Of a stretch of 64,000 bases of DNA, positions 45,353 through 53,860 are shown piece by piece. Every line of letters begins with the position of its first letter. Within the stretch, counting starts at the first letter, position 1. This stretch comes from an uncultured Bacteroidales bacterium (GTDB lineage: Bacteria; Bacteroidota; Bacteroidia; Bacteroidales; UBA932): positions 1-64,000 of the forward strand of contig CALUTT010000029.1 in NCBI GenBank assembly GCA_944323775.1. The letters run 5' to 3'. The notes under the pieces are model-generated. The model made no database searches, was not told the DNA's origin, and saw only the letters and a list, made by a program, of their open reading frames with translations. A program made the translations under genes and the position numbers.

Positions 45353-45484
45353 TTAAGTACCCTTATCCCTGTTACTTATAGCCTCTCCAGTGTATACCCT
45401 TCCGGGGAGCGTTTACCCCGTTGATTAGCTCCCCGGAAGGGTATACACTGGAGAATCAGCAGGAAAAACCAGCAGGGTACTTAA
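45353..45484. repeat. Nested inverted-repeat element
   Basis: Outer 11-bp inverted ends (TTAAGTACCCT at 45353-45363 and its complement at 45474-45484) enclose an inner perfect 27-bp inverted repeat (45384-45410 and 45428-45454) with a 17-base loop. The ends carry TTAA on both sides. No gene is present. It could be a MITE-like element, or a folded transcript end for comF, whose stop is 21 bases away. Apart from this element, 45244-45504 holds only the putative promoter of the gene at 44722. Confidence 0.85.
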
Positions 45485-45504
45485 ACCGATAGGCATCCTC
45501 GCCA

Positions 45505-46233
45505 TCACCCGGCGAAGCCGAGAGTAGCGGCCGAGATGCGCAGCCCGGGCCCGGCCAGAGTCCTGACCGCACGGTAGCATTCGAGAAGCGTGGCGCCCGT
45601 GGTGAACACGTCGTCGACGAGCAGCAGATGCCGCACCCCCGAAACGAGCATGGCGTCTATCACCTTCCTGTCGGCGACGAACGCCCCACGGACATTATCC
45701 TGCCTTCCGGCGGCATCGAGAGAAGTCTGCGAGGCCGTCCGGCGGCACCTTTTCAACAGTCCGGATTCGCAGCGCACGCCTGTCCCGCGGGCGAGCACCC
45801 GTGCTATTACCTCGGCCTGGTTATAGCCTCTTTTCCACCTGCGCAGCCAGTGCAGGGGTACGGGGACCACGGCATCCACGTCCGAAAACAGGGGCGAAGC
45901 CTTCAGTTCCCCTGCAAGCATTAAGGCAAGATACCGGCCCTCGGAAAGATTCCCACCATATTTCAGGGCCTTGGTAAGATTGCTGTAGGGACTGTCGGCG
46001 GAATAATGAAAAAGAGCCGCAGCACAGGCATACGGCTCATATTCTTCGCAGGAAATACCGGAATTGAACTTTTCGGCCATAGGGTTGCGCCTGACTCCGG
46101 CAAAACGGGTCCTCGGCATATCCTCCAGGCACAGCATGCAGAGGTGTCGTTCGCACGGCAGGAGCGTCCTGCCACACACGACACAACGTCTCGGCAGGAC
46201 AAAGTCCGCCAGCAGCGAAAGTGAAGTTTTCAT
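45505..46233 (-). CDS. comF: ComF family phosphoribosyltransferase-like protein
   Basis: A 242-residue protein with an N-terminal double zinc ribbon (CVVCGRTLLPCERHLCMLC) and a C-terminal phosphoribosyltransferase fold with the PRPP loop LLLVDDVFTTGATLLECYRA. VVPVPLHWLRRWKRGYNQAEVIA is the family hallmark. ComF proteins take part in DNA uptake and recombination in competent bacteria; the exact reaction is not known. The frame continues 54 codons upstream into fabG; the ATG at 46233 is preferred. Second-to-last of the pepP-fabG-comF group. Confidence 0.92.
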   Translation of the reverse strand: MKTSLSLLADFVLPRRCVVCGRTLLPCERHLCMLCLEDMPRTRFAGVRRNPMAEKFNSGISCEEYEPYACAAALFHYSADSPYSNLTKALKYGGNLSEGRYLALMLAGELKASPLFSDVDAVVPVPLHWLRRWKRGYNQAEVIARVLARGTGVRCESGLLKRCRRTASQTSLDAAGRQDNVRGAFVADRKVIDAMLVSGVRHLLLVDDVFTTGATLLECYRAVRTLAGPGLRISAATLGFAG

Positions 46234-46259
46234 GTCAAGTCCAGGATTGGCAGAGCCTG

Positions 46260-46997
46260 CTAGCAGTTCATTGCACCGCAGCAGTGGATGACCTGTCCGC
46301 TTACATAGGACGACAAATCGCTTGCAAGGAACAGCGCAACCTTGGCAACCTCCTCGGGAGTGCCGCCCCTGCGCAGAGGGATGGTCTTGACCCAAGCCTC
46401 GCGCACATCGTCAGGAAGCGCCGCCGTCATGTCGGAAATTATGAATCCCGGAGCGATACAGTTGGCCCTGATGCCTCTGGGGCCCATTTCCTTTGCGATA
46501 GACTTGGCCAGGCCGATGAGTCCTGCCTTGGATGCCGAATAGTTGCACTGGCCGGCATTGCCGCTTACACCCACGACTGAAGACATGTTGATTATGCTTC
46601 CACCCCTCTGGCGTGCCATTATGGGGGTTACTGCATGGATGAAATTGAAGGCAGACTTGAGGTTTACGCTGATTACGGCATCCCACTGCTGCTCGGACAT
46701 GCGGAGCATGAGTCCGTCACGGGTAATGCCGGCATTGTTCACAAGAATGTCGATGCGGCCGAAATCCTCCATCACCTTGTCAACCGTGGCCTGTGAGTCG
46801 GCAAAATCCGCCGCGTTCGAGGTGTAGGCGCGAGCCTTGACGCCGGTGGCCTCTATCTCCTTCAGAGTATCTTCATTCACCTTGACATCCGTGAATGCGA
46901 TTGATGCACCCTCGGATGCGAATTTCAAGGCAATGGCCTTGCCAATGCCTCTGGATGCGCCCGTAATCAGGGCGACTTTTCCGTCCAATAATCCCAT
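46260..46997 (-). CDS. fabG: 3-oxoacyl-[ACP] reductase FabG
   Basis: A 245-residue short-chain dehydrogenase that reduces 3-oxoacyl-ACP with NADPH in fatty-acid elongation. The coenzyme loop TGASRGIGKAIALKF, NNAGITRDGLMLRM, and the catalytic Ser-Tyr-Lys set (NMSSVVGVSGNAGQ, YSASKAGL) are all present. The extreme C-terminus VIHCCGAMNC lacks the usual VDGGM wording (reads HCCGAMNC), a small deviation. It starts 12 bases after pepP. Confidence 0.93.
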   Translation of the reverse strand: MGLLDGKVALITGASRGIGKAIALKFASEGASIAFTDVKVNEDTLKEIEATGVKARAYTSNAADFADSQATVDKVMEDFGRIDILVNNAGITRDGLMLRMSEQQWDAVISVNLKSAFNFIHAVTPIMARQRGGSIINMSSVVGVSGNAGQCNYSASKAGLIGLAKSIAKEMGPRGIRANCIAPGFIISDMTAALPDDVREAWVKTIPLRRGGTPEEVAKVALFLASDLSSYVSGQVIHCCGAMNC

Positions 46998-47009
46998 TAT
47001 AGTTTGTTT

Positions 47010-48416
47010 TTAGTACTGTCTCATTGCTTCCTCGACATCGTCAGGGCTGATCGGAAGCCTGCGTGAACCGAGCCTGCGAACTCCGTCGGAGGTCACAAGA
47101 AGGTCATCCTCGAGACGTATGCCGCCGAAGTCGAAATAACCTTCAAGCCTGCCGTAATCCACAAAGTCGCGGCCTGTCCCTTCCGCCTTCCATGCGCGGA
47201 TGAGGTCGGGGATGAAGTAGATTCCGGGCTCGTCGGTGATGACGTTGCCCTCGCGCAGACGCCGGGCCATCCTCAGGCTGCCGAGACCGAGCTGCGGCGA
47301 GCGGGTCTGGTCAGGGTCATATCCGACAAGATCCTCTCCGTAGTCCTCCATGTCGTGCACGTCAAGCCCCATGTTGTGTCCCAGGCCGTGCGGCATGAAC
47401 AGGCCGGCTATTCCAGCCTCCACCATATCGCCGACATTGCCGTGCACAAGGCCGAGGGACTTGAGTCCGTCCAGCATCCTGGCGGCAACGGCAAGGTGTA
47501 CGTCGCGGTATGCGACCCCTGGCCTCACAAGGCTGTACGCAAGTTCGTTACAGTCGCAGACTATGGTGTATATGTCTCTCTGGCGGGAAGTGAACCTCCC
47601 TCCGGTAGGATAAGTGCGGGTGAAGTCAGACGCATAGTGCATGTTGTTCTCCGCACCCGCATCTATGACCATCAGCTTGCCCGGCTCGATGACGCAGTCA
47701 TGGCTGTGGCAGTGGAATATCTCCCCGTGCTGGGTGAGTATCGTCGCGAAACTGACACCCCAACCCTTGGACAGGGTCACACCTTCCATCTCACCCACGA
47801 TCTCCTGCTCAACCCTTCCGGGACGTATGCCGTTGCGGGCAACCGTGTGCATCTCGTAGCCTATCTCACACGCATTCTCTATCTGCTCGATCTCGCACGG
47901 CTGTTTGACTAGACGCTGGGAGACAATAGCCCTGACAAGGGGTTCCGAAGCACTCGGACAGCCTTTCTTGCCATTGCTGAATACAAGGTCCGGAGAGATG
48001 CCCAGCAGGGAAGAAAGCTTGAGCGCCGTATGATAGCGCGATGCGGGCACGAAATGCACCTTGCGCCCCTTCAGAGCGGCCTGCAGATCAGAATATCCGG
48101 CCGTGTTGCCCACGCCTGCAGACTCGGCCAGCGAGCGCACGGTAGGCATGGGACCCATCCAGATTATGTCATCAATGCTGAAGTCATCGGCATAGATGGT
48201 CTCGCGACCGGACTCAAGATCGATGGTGGCGGCGAAACGGGGCTCGTCAATACCGAAATAATAGAGCCAGGTGCTGTCCTGACGCCATTTATAGCAATTG
48301 TCACGATACTGTGCAGGGGCCTCGACATTTCCGAGAAACAGAATCACCCCTTTCTCTGACCGCATCTGCTCAAGCAGAGCCTTGCGGCGTGAAATATAGA
48401 CTTCCTTATCAAACAT
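47010..48416 (-). CDS. pepP: Xaa-Pro aminopeptidase (M24B)
   Basis: A 468-residue metalloenzyme that removes an N-terminal residue preceding proline. An N-terminal creatinase-like domain (about 1-170) precedes the pita-bread catalytic domain with the metal ligands in VIDAGAENNMHYASDFTRTYP (two Asp), HGLGHNMGLDVHD (His), TDEPGIYF and GIRLEDDLLVT (two Glu). The frame runs 24 codons further upstream; the ATG at 48416 (MFDKEVYISRRKAL) is the family start. A minus-strand TATATTTG (48430-48423) ends 6 bases before that ATG. Confidence 0.95.
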   Translation of the reverse strand: MFDKEVYISRRKALLEQMRSEKGVILFLGNVEAPAQYRDNCYKWRQDSTWLYYFGIDEPRFAATIDLESGRETIYADDFSIDDIIWMGPMPTVRSLAESAGVGNTAGYSDLQAALKGRKVHFVPASRYHTALKLSSLLGISPDLVFSNGKKGCPSASEPLVRAIVSQRLVKQPCEIEQIENACEIGYEMHTVARNGIRPGRVEQEIVGEMEGVTLSKGWGVSFATILTQHGEIFHCHSHDCVIEPGKLMVIDAGAENNMHYASDFTRTYPTGGRFTSRQRDIYTIVCDCNELAYSLVRPGVAYRDVHLAVAARMLDGLKSLGLVHGNVGDMVEAGIAGLFMPHGLGHNMGLDVHDMEDYGEDLVGYDPDQTRSPQLGLGSLRMARRLREGNVITDEPGIYFIPDLIRAWKAEGTGRDFVDYGRLEGYFDFGGIRLEDDLLVTSDGVRRLGSRRLPISPDDVEEAMRQY

Positions 48417-48501
48417 AGCGGACAAATATACGAATTTTCTGCCCAATAGAGTAAGGAACTGAAGCCTGGCGTACGAAGACGCAGACAAGAAGAAGATTTC
48501 G

Positions 48502-48575
48502 TGGTCCCTGTAGGGCTTGAACCTACGACTCCCTGATTATGAGTCAGGTGCTCTAACCAACTGAGCTAAGGGACC
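48502..48575 (-). tRNA. tRNA with CAU anticodon, probably tRNA-Ile2 (lysidine)
   Basis: The 74-base gene has acceptor GGTCCCT/AGGGACC, D-arm GCTC..GAGC, anticodon region CTGAC TCATAAT CAGG, and T-arm GTAGG TTCAAGC CCTAC. The GGnCCCTTAGCTCAG beginning and the GACTCATAATC anticodon arm resemble the bacterial Ile2 tRNA whose C34 is changed to lysidine; elongator Met is the alternative. No encoded CCA. It lies 29 bases beyond rpsJ on the same strand. Confidence 0.85.
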
Positions 48576-48604
48576 TGATCTGGCGGTCGAGGACCGCCGT
48601 ATCA

Positions 48605-48910
48605 TCAAACTTTGATTTCTACCTCAACACCGGAAGGAAGCTCGAGCTTCATGAGAGCGTCAACGGTCTTTGCATTGGACTCTTCAATGTCGAGAAGCCT
48701 GCGGTATGAATCGAGCTCGAACTGCTCGCGGGCCTTCTTGTTGACGAAGGTGGAGCGGTTCACCGTGAAGATCTTCTTGTTGGTGGGAAGAGGAATGGGG
48801 CCATTCACCTTCGCGCCGGTAGACTTCACTGTCTCAACGATCTTTGCCACCGACTTGTCGACGAGCATATGATCGAAAGACTTGAGTTTAATTCTAATTT
48901 TCTGACCCAT
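48605..48910 (-). CDS. rpsJ: 30S ribosomal protein S10
   Basis: A 101-residue S10 with the usual [20 protein letters not shown] start, [14 protein letters not shown] loop, and [11 protein letters not shown] end. It also serves in antitermination as NusE. It is the last gene of rpsL-rpsG-fusA-rpsJ. A tRNA and unrelated genes follow, instead of rplC and the rest of the S10 operon that normally follows in Bacteroidales. A GGCGGTC/GACCGCC hairpin (48582-48598) separates it from the tRNA. Confidence 0.97.
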   Translation of the reverse strand: MGQKIRIKLKSFDHMLVDKSVAKIVETVKSTGAKVNGPIPLPTNKKIFTVNRSTFVNKKAREQFELDSYRRLLDIEESNAKTVDALMKLELPSGVEVEIKV

Positions 48911-48936
48911 ATGTTTTATTTTTCTTTTCAGTTTAA

Positions 48937-51054
48937 CTATTCGTCATCCGAACCGAGCTTGTAGCCGCTCTTCTCGATGATGTCCTTTGCCATGGAGGCA
49001 GGAACCTCGGAGTAGTGGTCAAATGACATTGTGCTCGTTGCACGACCTGATGACAGGGTGCGGAGTACGGTCACATAACCGAACTGCTCGGCAAGAGGAA
49101 CGAAAGCCTTCACGATGCGGGCGCCGTTTGCAGTGGAATCCATTGCAACAATCTGGCCACGACGGCGGTTAAGGTCGCCGACGATTTCACCCATATACTC
49201 CTCGGGCGTAACGACCTCGAGATTCATGATAGGCTCGAGCAGCACAGGATTGCACTTCGGGCAAGCATGGCGGAAAGCCATACGTGCGGCGAGCTCGAAT
49301 GAAAGCTGGTCAGAGTCCACAGGGTGGAACGAACCGTCAAGCAGGGTAACCTTGAGAGACTGTACCTCATATCCGGCAAGCACACCGTTGGCCATGGCGG
49401 CCTCGAAGCCTTTCTGGACACAAGGGATGAACTCCTTGGGCACGTTACCGCCCTTGACCTGGTTGTCGAACTGCAGTCCCTGGACTCCCTCGTCAGCAGG
49501 GCCGATCTCGACTATGATGTCGGCGAACTTGCCTCGTCCACCGGTCTGCTTCTTGAACACCTCGCGGTGCTGGATAGTAGTCGTGATGGCTTCCTTATAG
49601 TTGACCTGGGGAGCACCCTGGTTGATCTCGACACCGAACTCACGACGCAGACGGTCAACGATGATATCAAGGTGAAGCTCACCCATACCGCTGATCACTG
49701 TCTGGCCTGTATCATGGTCTGACTTTACCGTAAAGGTAGGATCCTCCTCTGCCAGCTTCGCAAGTGCGATTCCGAGCTTGTCGAGGTCCTTCTGGGTCTT
49801 GGGCTCGACGGCGATTCCGATAACGGGATCGGGGAACTCCATTGACTCGAGGGCAAGGTTCAGGCCTTCAGCACAAATGGTGTCACCGGTGCGGAGATCC
49901 TTGAAGCCTACGGCGGCGCAGATGTCACCGGCTTCGACGAAATCTATCGGGTTCTGGTGATTTGAGTGCATCTGGTAAAGCCTTGCTACCCTCTCCTTCT
50001 TTCCTGAACGGGAGTTGAAAACATAGGTACCGGCATCCAGGTGTCCTGAATATACCCTGACATATGCGAGCCTTCCAACGAAGGGATCGGTCGCGATCTT
50101 GAACACGAGACCGCAGAACGGCTCGGTGGCAGAGGGCTTGAGATCAACCTCCTTGCCGGTGTTGAGATCGGTCGCCTTGGTCTCGCCGATGTCAAGCGGT
50201 GAAGGGAGGTAGCGTACTACCGCGTCAAGAAGGAACTGGACACCCTTGTTCTTGAACGAAGATCCGCAGCAAGCGGGAACTATCTGCATAGCGATGGTAC
50301 CCTTGCGAATGGCGGCGATGATCTCGTCTTCCGTAATGGACTCGGGATCCTCGAAGTACTTGTCCATCAGGGCCTCGTCACATTCGGCAGCAGCCTCGAC
50401 CAGCTTGTCTCTCCACAGGGCGACGGCGTCCTTCATGTTTTCGGGGACGTCCTGCACCTGGTAATTTACGAGAGTCTCGCTTCCGTCATATATGAGGGCC
50501 TTGCGTGAAATAAGATCCACGATACCCTGGAACTTTTCCTCTGAACCGATAGGAAGGCAGATGGGGACCGCAGTCGCACCGAGCTTGGTCTTGATGTCCT
50601 CGACACAGGCAAGGAAATCGGCACCTACACGGTCCATCTTGTTAACATAGGCGATCTTCGGCACATGATACTTGTCAGCCTGACGCCAAACGGTTTCAGA
50701 CTGGGGCTGAACACGACCCACTGCGCAGAAAGTAGCGACAGTACCGTCAAGAACACGGAGCGAACGCTCAACCTCGACAGTAAAGTCAACGTGACCCGGA
50801 GTGTCGATAAGGTTGATCTGGAATATGTCTCCGGCATAGTGCCAGAATGCCGTCGTAGCGGCTGAAGTAATGGTTATACCCCTCTCCTGCTCCTGAACCA
50901 TCCAGTCCATCGTAGCGGCACCTTCATGCACCTCTCCGATCTTGTGGGTCTTTCCGGTATAGAACAGAATACGCTCTGAAGTAGTTGTCTTGCCGGCATC
51001 GATGTGGGCCATGATGCCGATGTTTCTTGTAAATTTAAGATCTCTTTTTGCCAT
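48937..51054 (-). CDS. fusA: Translation elongation factor G
   Basis: A 705-residue GTPase that drives ribosomal translocation. G1 [17 protein letters not shown]3 [16 protein letters not shown], and G4 NKMDRVGA are intact, and domains II-V follow at normal length, with the domain IV tip text ([15 protein letters not shown]) and the C-terminal [19 protein letters not shown]. Third gene of the str operon, 13 bases after rpsG and 26 before rpsJ. Confidence 0.98.
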   Translation of the reverse strand: MAKRDLKFTRNIGIMAHIDAGKTTTSERILFYTGKTHKIGEVHEGAATMDWMVQEQERGITITSAATTAFWHYAGDIFQINLIDTPGHVDFTVEVERSLRVLDGTVATFCAVGRVQPQSETVWRQADKYHVPKIAYVNKMDRVGADFLACVEDIKTKLGATAVPICLPIGSEEKFQGIVDLISRKALIYDGSETLVNYQVQDVPENMKDAVALWRDKLVEAAAECDEALMDKYFEDPESITEDEIIAAIRKGTIAMQIVPACCGSSFKNKGVQFLLDAVVRYLPSPLDIGETKATDLNTGKEVDLKPSATEPFCGLVFKIATDPFVGRLAYVRVYSGHLDAGTYVFNSRSGKKERVARLYQMHSNHQNPIDFVEAGDICAAVGFKDLRTGDTICAEGLNLALESMEFPDPVIGIAVEPKTQKDLDKLGIALAKLAEEDPTFTVKSDHDTGQTVISGMGELHLDIIVDRLRREFGVEINQGAPQVNYKEAITTTIQHREVFKKQTGGRGKFADIIVEIGPADEGVQGLQFDNQVKGGNVPKEFIPCVQKGFEAAMANGVLAGYEVQSLKVTLLDGSFHPVDSDQLSFELAARMAFRHACPKCNPVLLEPIMNLEVVTPEEYMGEIVGDLNRRRGQIVAMDSTANGARIVKAFVPLAEQFGYVTVLRTLSSGRATSTMSFDHYSEVPASMAKDIIEKSGYKLGSDDE

Positions 51055-51067
51055 CTGACTGCCTCAA

Positions 51068-51544
51068 CTAAAATCTGAAGTGCGCGAAGGCCTTGTTGGC
51101 CTCGGCCATCTTGTGCATATCCTCCTTGCGCTTGTATGCACCGCCTTCGTTGTTGTATGCCGCAACAATCTCGGCGCAGAGCTTCTCAGCCATAGAGTGG
51201 CCGGAACGCTTGCGGGCGAATGCAATCATGTTCTTCATGGAAAGCGATACTTTCCTCTCAGGACGCAACTCGGTAGGCACCTGGAAGTTGGCTCCTCCTA
51301 TACGGCGTGACTTGACCTCAATCTGGGGCGTCACGTTCTCAAGAGCCTTCCTCCATATATCGAGTGGAGCCTTGTCGGAATCTTTCATCTTCTCGCCTAC
51401 CATGTCAATGGCATCGTAAAAAATAGAATACGCGATACTCTTCTTTCCCTGCAGCATGAGGTTGTTCACGAAACGCGTAACCTGCGTATCATGGAACTTG
51501 GGATCAGGAAGTAGAATCCTCTTCTTAGGCTTTGCTTTTCTCAT
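51068..51544 (-). CDS. rpsG: 30S ribosomal protein S7
   Basis: A 158-residue primary 16S rRNA-binding protein that organises the 30S head. [37 protein letters not shown], and [15 protein letters not shown] are characteristic. Length is normal. It lies 35 bases after rpsL in the str operon. Confidence 0.98.
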   Translation of the reverse strand: MRKAKPKKRILLPDPKFHDTQVTRFVNNLMLQGKKSIAYSIFYDAIDMVGEKMKDSDKAPLDIWRKALENVTPQIEVKSRRIGGANFQVPTELRPERKVSLSMKNMIAFARKRSGHSMAEKLCAEIVAAYNNEGGAYKRKEDMHKMAEANKAFAHFRF

Positions 51545-51579
51545 TTTTCTGAAAATTTAACTGATAAATACCAGGGCGG

Positions 51580-51951
51580 TTACTTCGGCCTCTTGGCGCC
51601 ATACAGGGACCTTGACTGTGTACGTCCCTCTACGCCGGCAGTATCCAAAGCACCCCTGAGGATGTGGTAACGCACACCAGGAAGGTCCTTTACACGACCA
51701 CCGCGGACAAGCACGATTGAGTGCTCCTGCAGGTTGTGACCCTCTCCAGGAATGTAGGCATTGACCTCCTTGGCGTTGGTAAGGCGTACACGGGCAACCT
51801 TTCTCATTGCGGAGTTAGGTTTCTTCGGGGTGGTTGTATACACCCTGATGCATACGCCACGCTTCTGAGGGCAAGCATCAAGGGCGCGGGACTTTGACTT
51901 TACTTCAGTGACCTCGCGACCTTTGCGAACTAACTGTTGAATAGTGGGCAT
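51580..51951 (-). CDS. rpsL: 30S ribosomal protein S12
   Basis: A 123-residue decoding-centre protein. [40 protein letters not shown], and [15 protein letters not shown] are conserved. The streptomycin-contact lysine in TPKKPNS is present, so no target mutation is evident there. First gene of the str operon; its consensus promoter at 52003-52033 overlaps the terminator of the preceding gene. Confidence 0.98.
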   Translation of the reverse strand: MPTIQQLVRKGREVTEVKSKSRALDACPQKRGVCIRVYTTTPKKPNSAMRKVARVRLTNAKEVNAYIPGEGHNLQEHSIVLVRGGRVKDLPGVRYHILRGALDTAGVEGRTQSRSLYGAKRPK

Positions 51952-51970
51952 AAATGGTTGTTAACAATAA

Positions 51971-52001
51971 AATTATAAAAGCCCCCATAAAATTGGGGGC
52001 T
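51971..52001 (-). terminator. Terminator of the OmpA/TPR gene, within the rpsL start region
   Basis: On the minus strand AGCCCCC (52001-51995) pairs with GGGGGCT (51986-51980) around an 8-base AT-rich loop, followed by a TTTTATAATTTT run. It lies 50 bases past the stop of the gene at 52055 and just downstream of the rpsL -7 element. Confidence 0.8.
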
Positions 52002-52002
52002 G

Positions 52003-52033
52003 CAAATATACACAAAAATGAATAATATGCAAA
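52003..52033 (-). promoter_or_regulatory. Promoter of the str operon (rpsL)
   Basis: Minus-strand TTTG (52033-52030), a 19-base spacer and TATATTTG (52010-52003) match the Bacteroidetes consensus perfectly. Transcription would start inside the 5' arm of the terminator hairpin at 51971-52001. Confidence 0.85.
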
Positions 52034-52054
52034 ATGTTTAAGGCAATATTGCCA

Positions 52055-53701
52055 TTATCTGTAATTTGCAAACTCAACATCCTTGTCTGCGCGGGCTCTC
52101 ATCGCAGGACTCTGCTCCGCAACCTTGTCGAGGTATTTCTCCACCTGGGCGGCGTCACCCCTTCTTGCGGCGATGATGGCACGCAGGTAGTTGCTCCTTG
52201 CGCAGTTGCAGGTAATGCTGGCTTCAGCCTTGTCGAGATCGCCGAGAAGGATATAGACCACTGCCTTGTTGTGGCTGTCAGTTCCCTCAAGACGCTTTGC
52301 GGCTGCAGCATAGTCTCCCTTTATGATGTCGATGGATGCAAGGTTCTCGTTCGCCTCGGCAGTGCCTGCCTTCTTGAACAGTTTTGCGGCCTCGTCATAG
52401 TTGCCCTTCTGGAGTTCGCATACGCCTTCCGCGTTTATAACGTCAGAGTCTGAGGACTTCAGGGACTCGAGATATGCCTCTGCCTGCTCAGGATCATCAG
52501 CGTCGAGACTCAGCAACGCAAGGTTGTAGGTCGCCCTGTCGGAATTGAACTTCTTGGCAGCGAACTTGTAGAGTTCAGCCTTGCGGGCTGCATCATCGGC
52601 ATTTGCGGCAGCCCTCAGGACAGCCTCCTCGTCGAGAATGTCGATTGAATCACGGGACATCTGCTCGAGTTCATCCGCAGAGTAGTTCCTGTAGGAGAGT
52701 TCGGCGATGAAACGGGCGCGGCGAAGTTCAGGGAAGATGTTCTTGTTGACCTCGGTATAGACCTTGGACATGTTCCTGATCTCCCTTTCGCGCACTGCCG
52801 GGTCGCTGTACATTGACAGAACCCTGAGGATAAGGTCCTTGTCCTCAATGTTGGAATTGGCCACAGCCTCCTGGAAACCTTCCCAGTCCTGACCCATGCT
52901 GAGTGTCTGGAGATCATCGGCGGACATGCCTCCGGTAACCTTGTCCCAGGCCTTCATTGCAGACTGCGCACGCTTGTCGGAAAGCTTGGCGTTGAACTCC
53001 TGGCCTCCTTCGGGGGAAGCATAGGCAACAACCTTTGTTCCGGTCACGCTGTAACGGGGATTCGCCTCGATCTTCTCAAGAGCAGCCTGGAAATCCTTGA
53101 CTGACTCGGACTTGAGCTCGCTGTTCTTGACAACGGCGGAATTCACGTTGTAGAGTACCTGGCCTTCGGTGCTTTCCTGAAGCACGTCCTGGTAAGCGTC
53201 CTTCCTGAAAGTATACTCTCCTCCGGTAACGGCCATCAGCTGGGTGACATTGCATCCGTCGGCAACCTTGATTGCCGGAAGCTCAATTGCGTTGTCCTTA
53301 TAATATGCGACGGCACGAAGCTCGAGATAAGAGGTCTCGACACCTTTCACATACTCGAAGGACACATTCTCCCTGACAGTTGTCTCCTCCTTGAAGGCGA
53401 TCACATCGTAGTTGTCCTTCACCTTCTCGCCCTGATAGGTGTAGGACTTTCCAACCTGCTCGCCGCCCTCATACACGAGTACGGGGGTCACGACCATGGT
53501 CACGGACGGTTCGAAATACTTTACCGGGAATGTCACGGTAATTTCAGCCGGTATTGACTGTCCCTTCAGGGCAAGGACTTCAGGAGTGCAGTCCACCTGG
53601 ATATTCTCAGCGAGCTTCATCTGCTCGGCACGGGACTTGGCACATGAGGCCAGCGAAAGAGCCATCGCGCCAAATGCCAACAATTTAACGATTCTGTTCA
53701 T
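52055..53701 (-). CDS. OmpA-domain and TPR lipoprotein
   Basis: A 548-residue lipoprotein (signal ending LSLASC, Cys20). A beta-rich N-terminal part is followed by an OmpA-like peptidoglycan-binding region around residues 215-280 (SVTGTKVVAYASPEGGQEFNAKLSDKRAQSA in parts: VVAYASPEGG, LSDKRAQSAMKAW) and a C-terminal set of TPR-like helices (EQAEAYLESLK, GNYDEAAKLFKKAG, KGDYAAAAKRLEG). It probably tethers the outer membrane to the cell wall. The frame is open 28 codons upstream; the ATG at 53701 begins a clear signal peptide. Divergent from the sigma54 activator gene. Confidence 0.87.
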   Translation of the reverse strand: MNRIVKLLAFGAMALSLASCAKSRAEQMKLAENIQVDCTPEVLALKGQSIPAEITVTFPVKYFEPSVTMVVTPVLVYEGGEQVGKSYTYQGEKVKDNYDVIAFKEETTVRENVSFEYVKGVETSYLELRAVAYYKDNAIELPAIKVADGCNVTQLMAVTGGEYTFRKDAYQDVLQESTEGQVLYNVNSAVVKNSELKSESVKDFQAALEKIEANPRYSVTGTKVVAYASPEGGQEFNAKLSDKRAQSAMKAWDKVTGGMSADDLQTLSMGQDWEGFQEAVANSNIEDKDLILRVLSMYSDPAVREREIRNMSKVYTEVNKNIFPELRRARFIAELSYRNYSADELEQMSRDSIDILDEEAVLRAAANADDAARKAELYKFAAKKFNSDRATYNLALLSLDADDPEQAEAYLESLKSSDSDVINAEGVCELQKGNYDEAAKLFKKAGTAEANENLASIDIIKGDYAAAAKRLEGTDSHNKAVVYILLGDLDKAEASITCNCARSNYLRAIIAARRGDAAQVEKYLDKVAEQSPAMRARADKDVEFANYR

Positions 53702-53823
53702 AATATCATCAATAAAAAATACGTTTCCTGCGAGCCAAATATACAAAAAAAAACCTTTTCTGCTAGCCTCAGGGGCATTTTGCATACATTTCAGAGATGC
53801 ATCATCCGTGCCAGGCGATGCAT

Positions 53824-53854
53824 TTTGCGGCTCTGAAAAAATTACTTACATTTG
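53824..53854 (+). promoter_or_regulatory. Consensus promoter abutting the sigma54-activator start codon
   Basis: TTTG (53824-53827), a 19-base spacer and TACATTTG (53847-53854) form a perfect promoter. The ATG at 53861 is 6 bases after it, so little or no leader is expected. Confidence 0.82.
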
Positions 53855-53860
53855 CGGAAT

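Noticed and set aside
51580..51951. Streptomycin-resistance change in S12
   Set aside because: The TPKKPNS lysine and the second contact region GRVKDLPG read as wild type.
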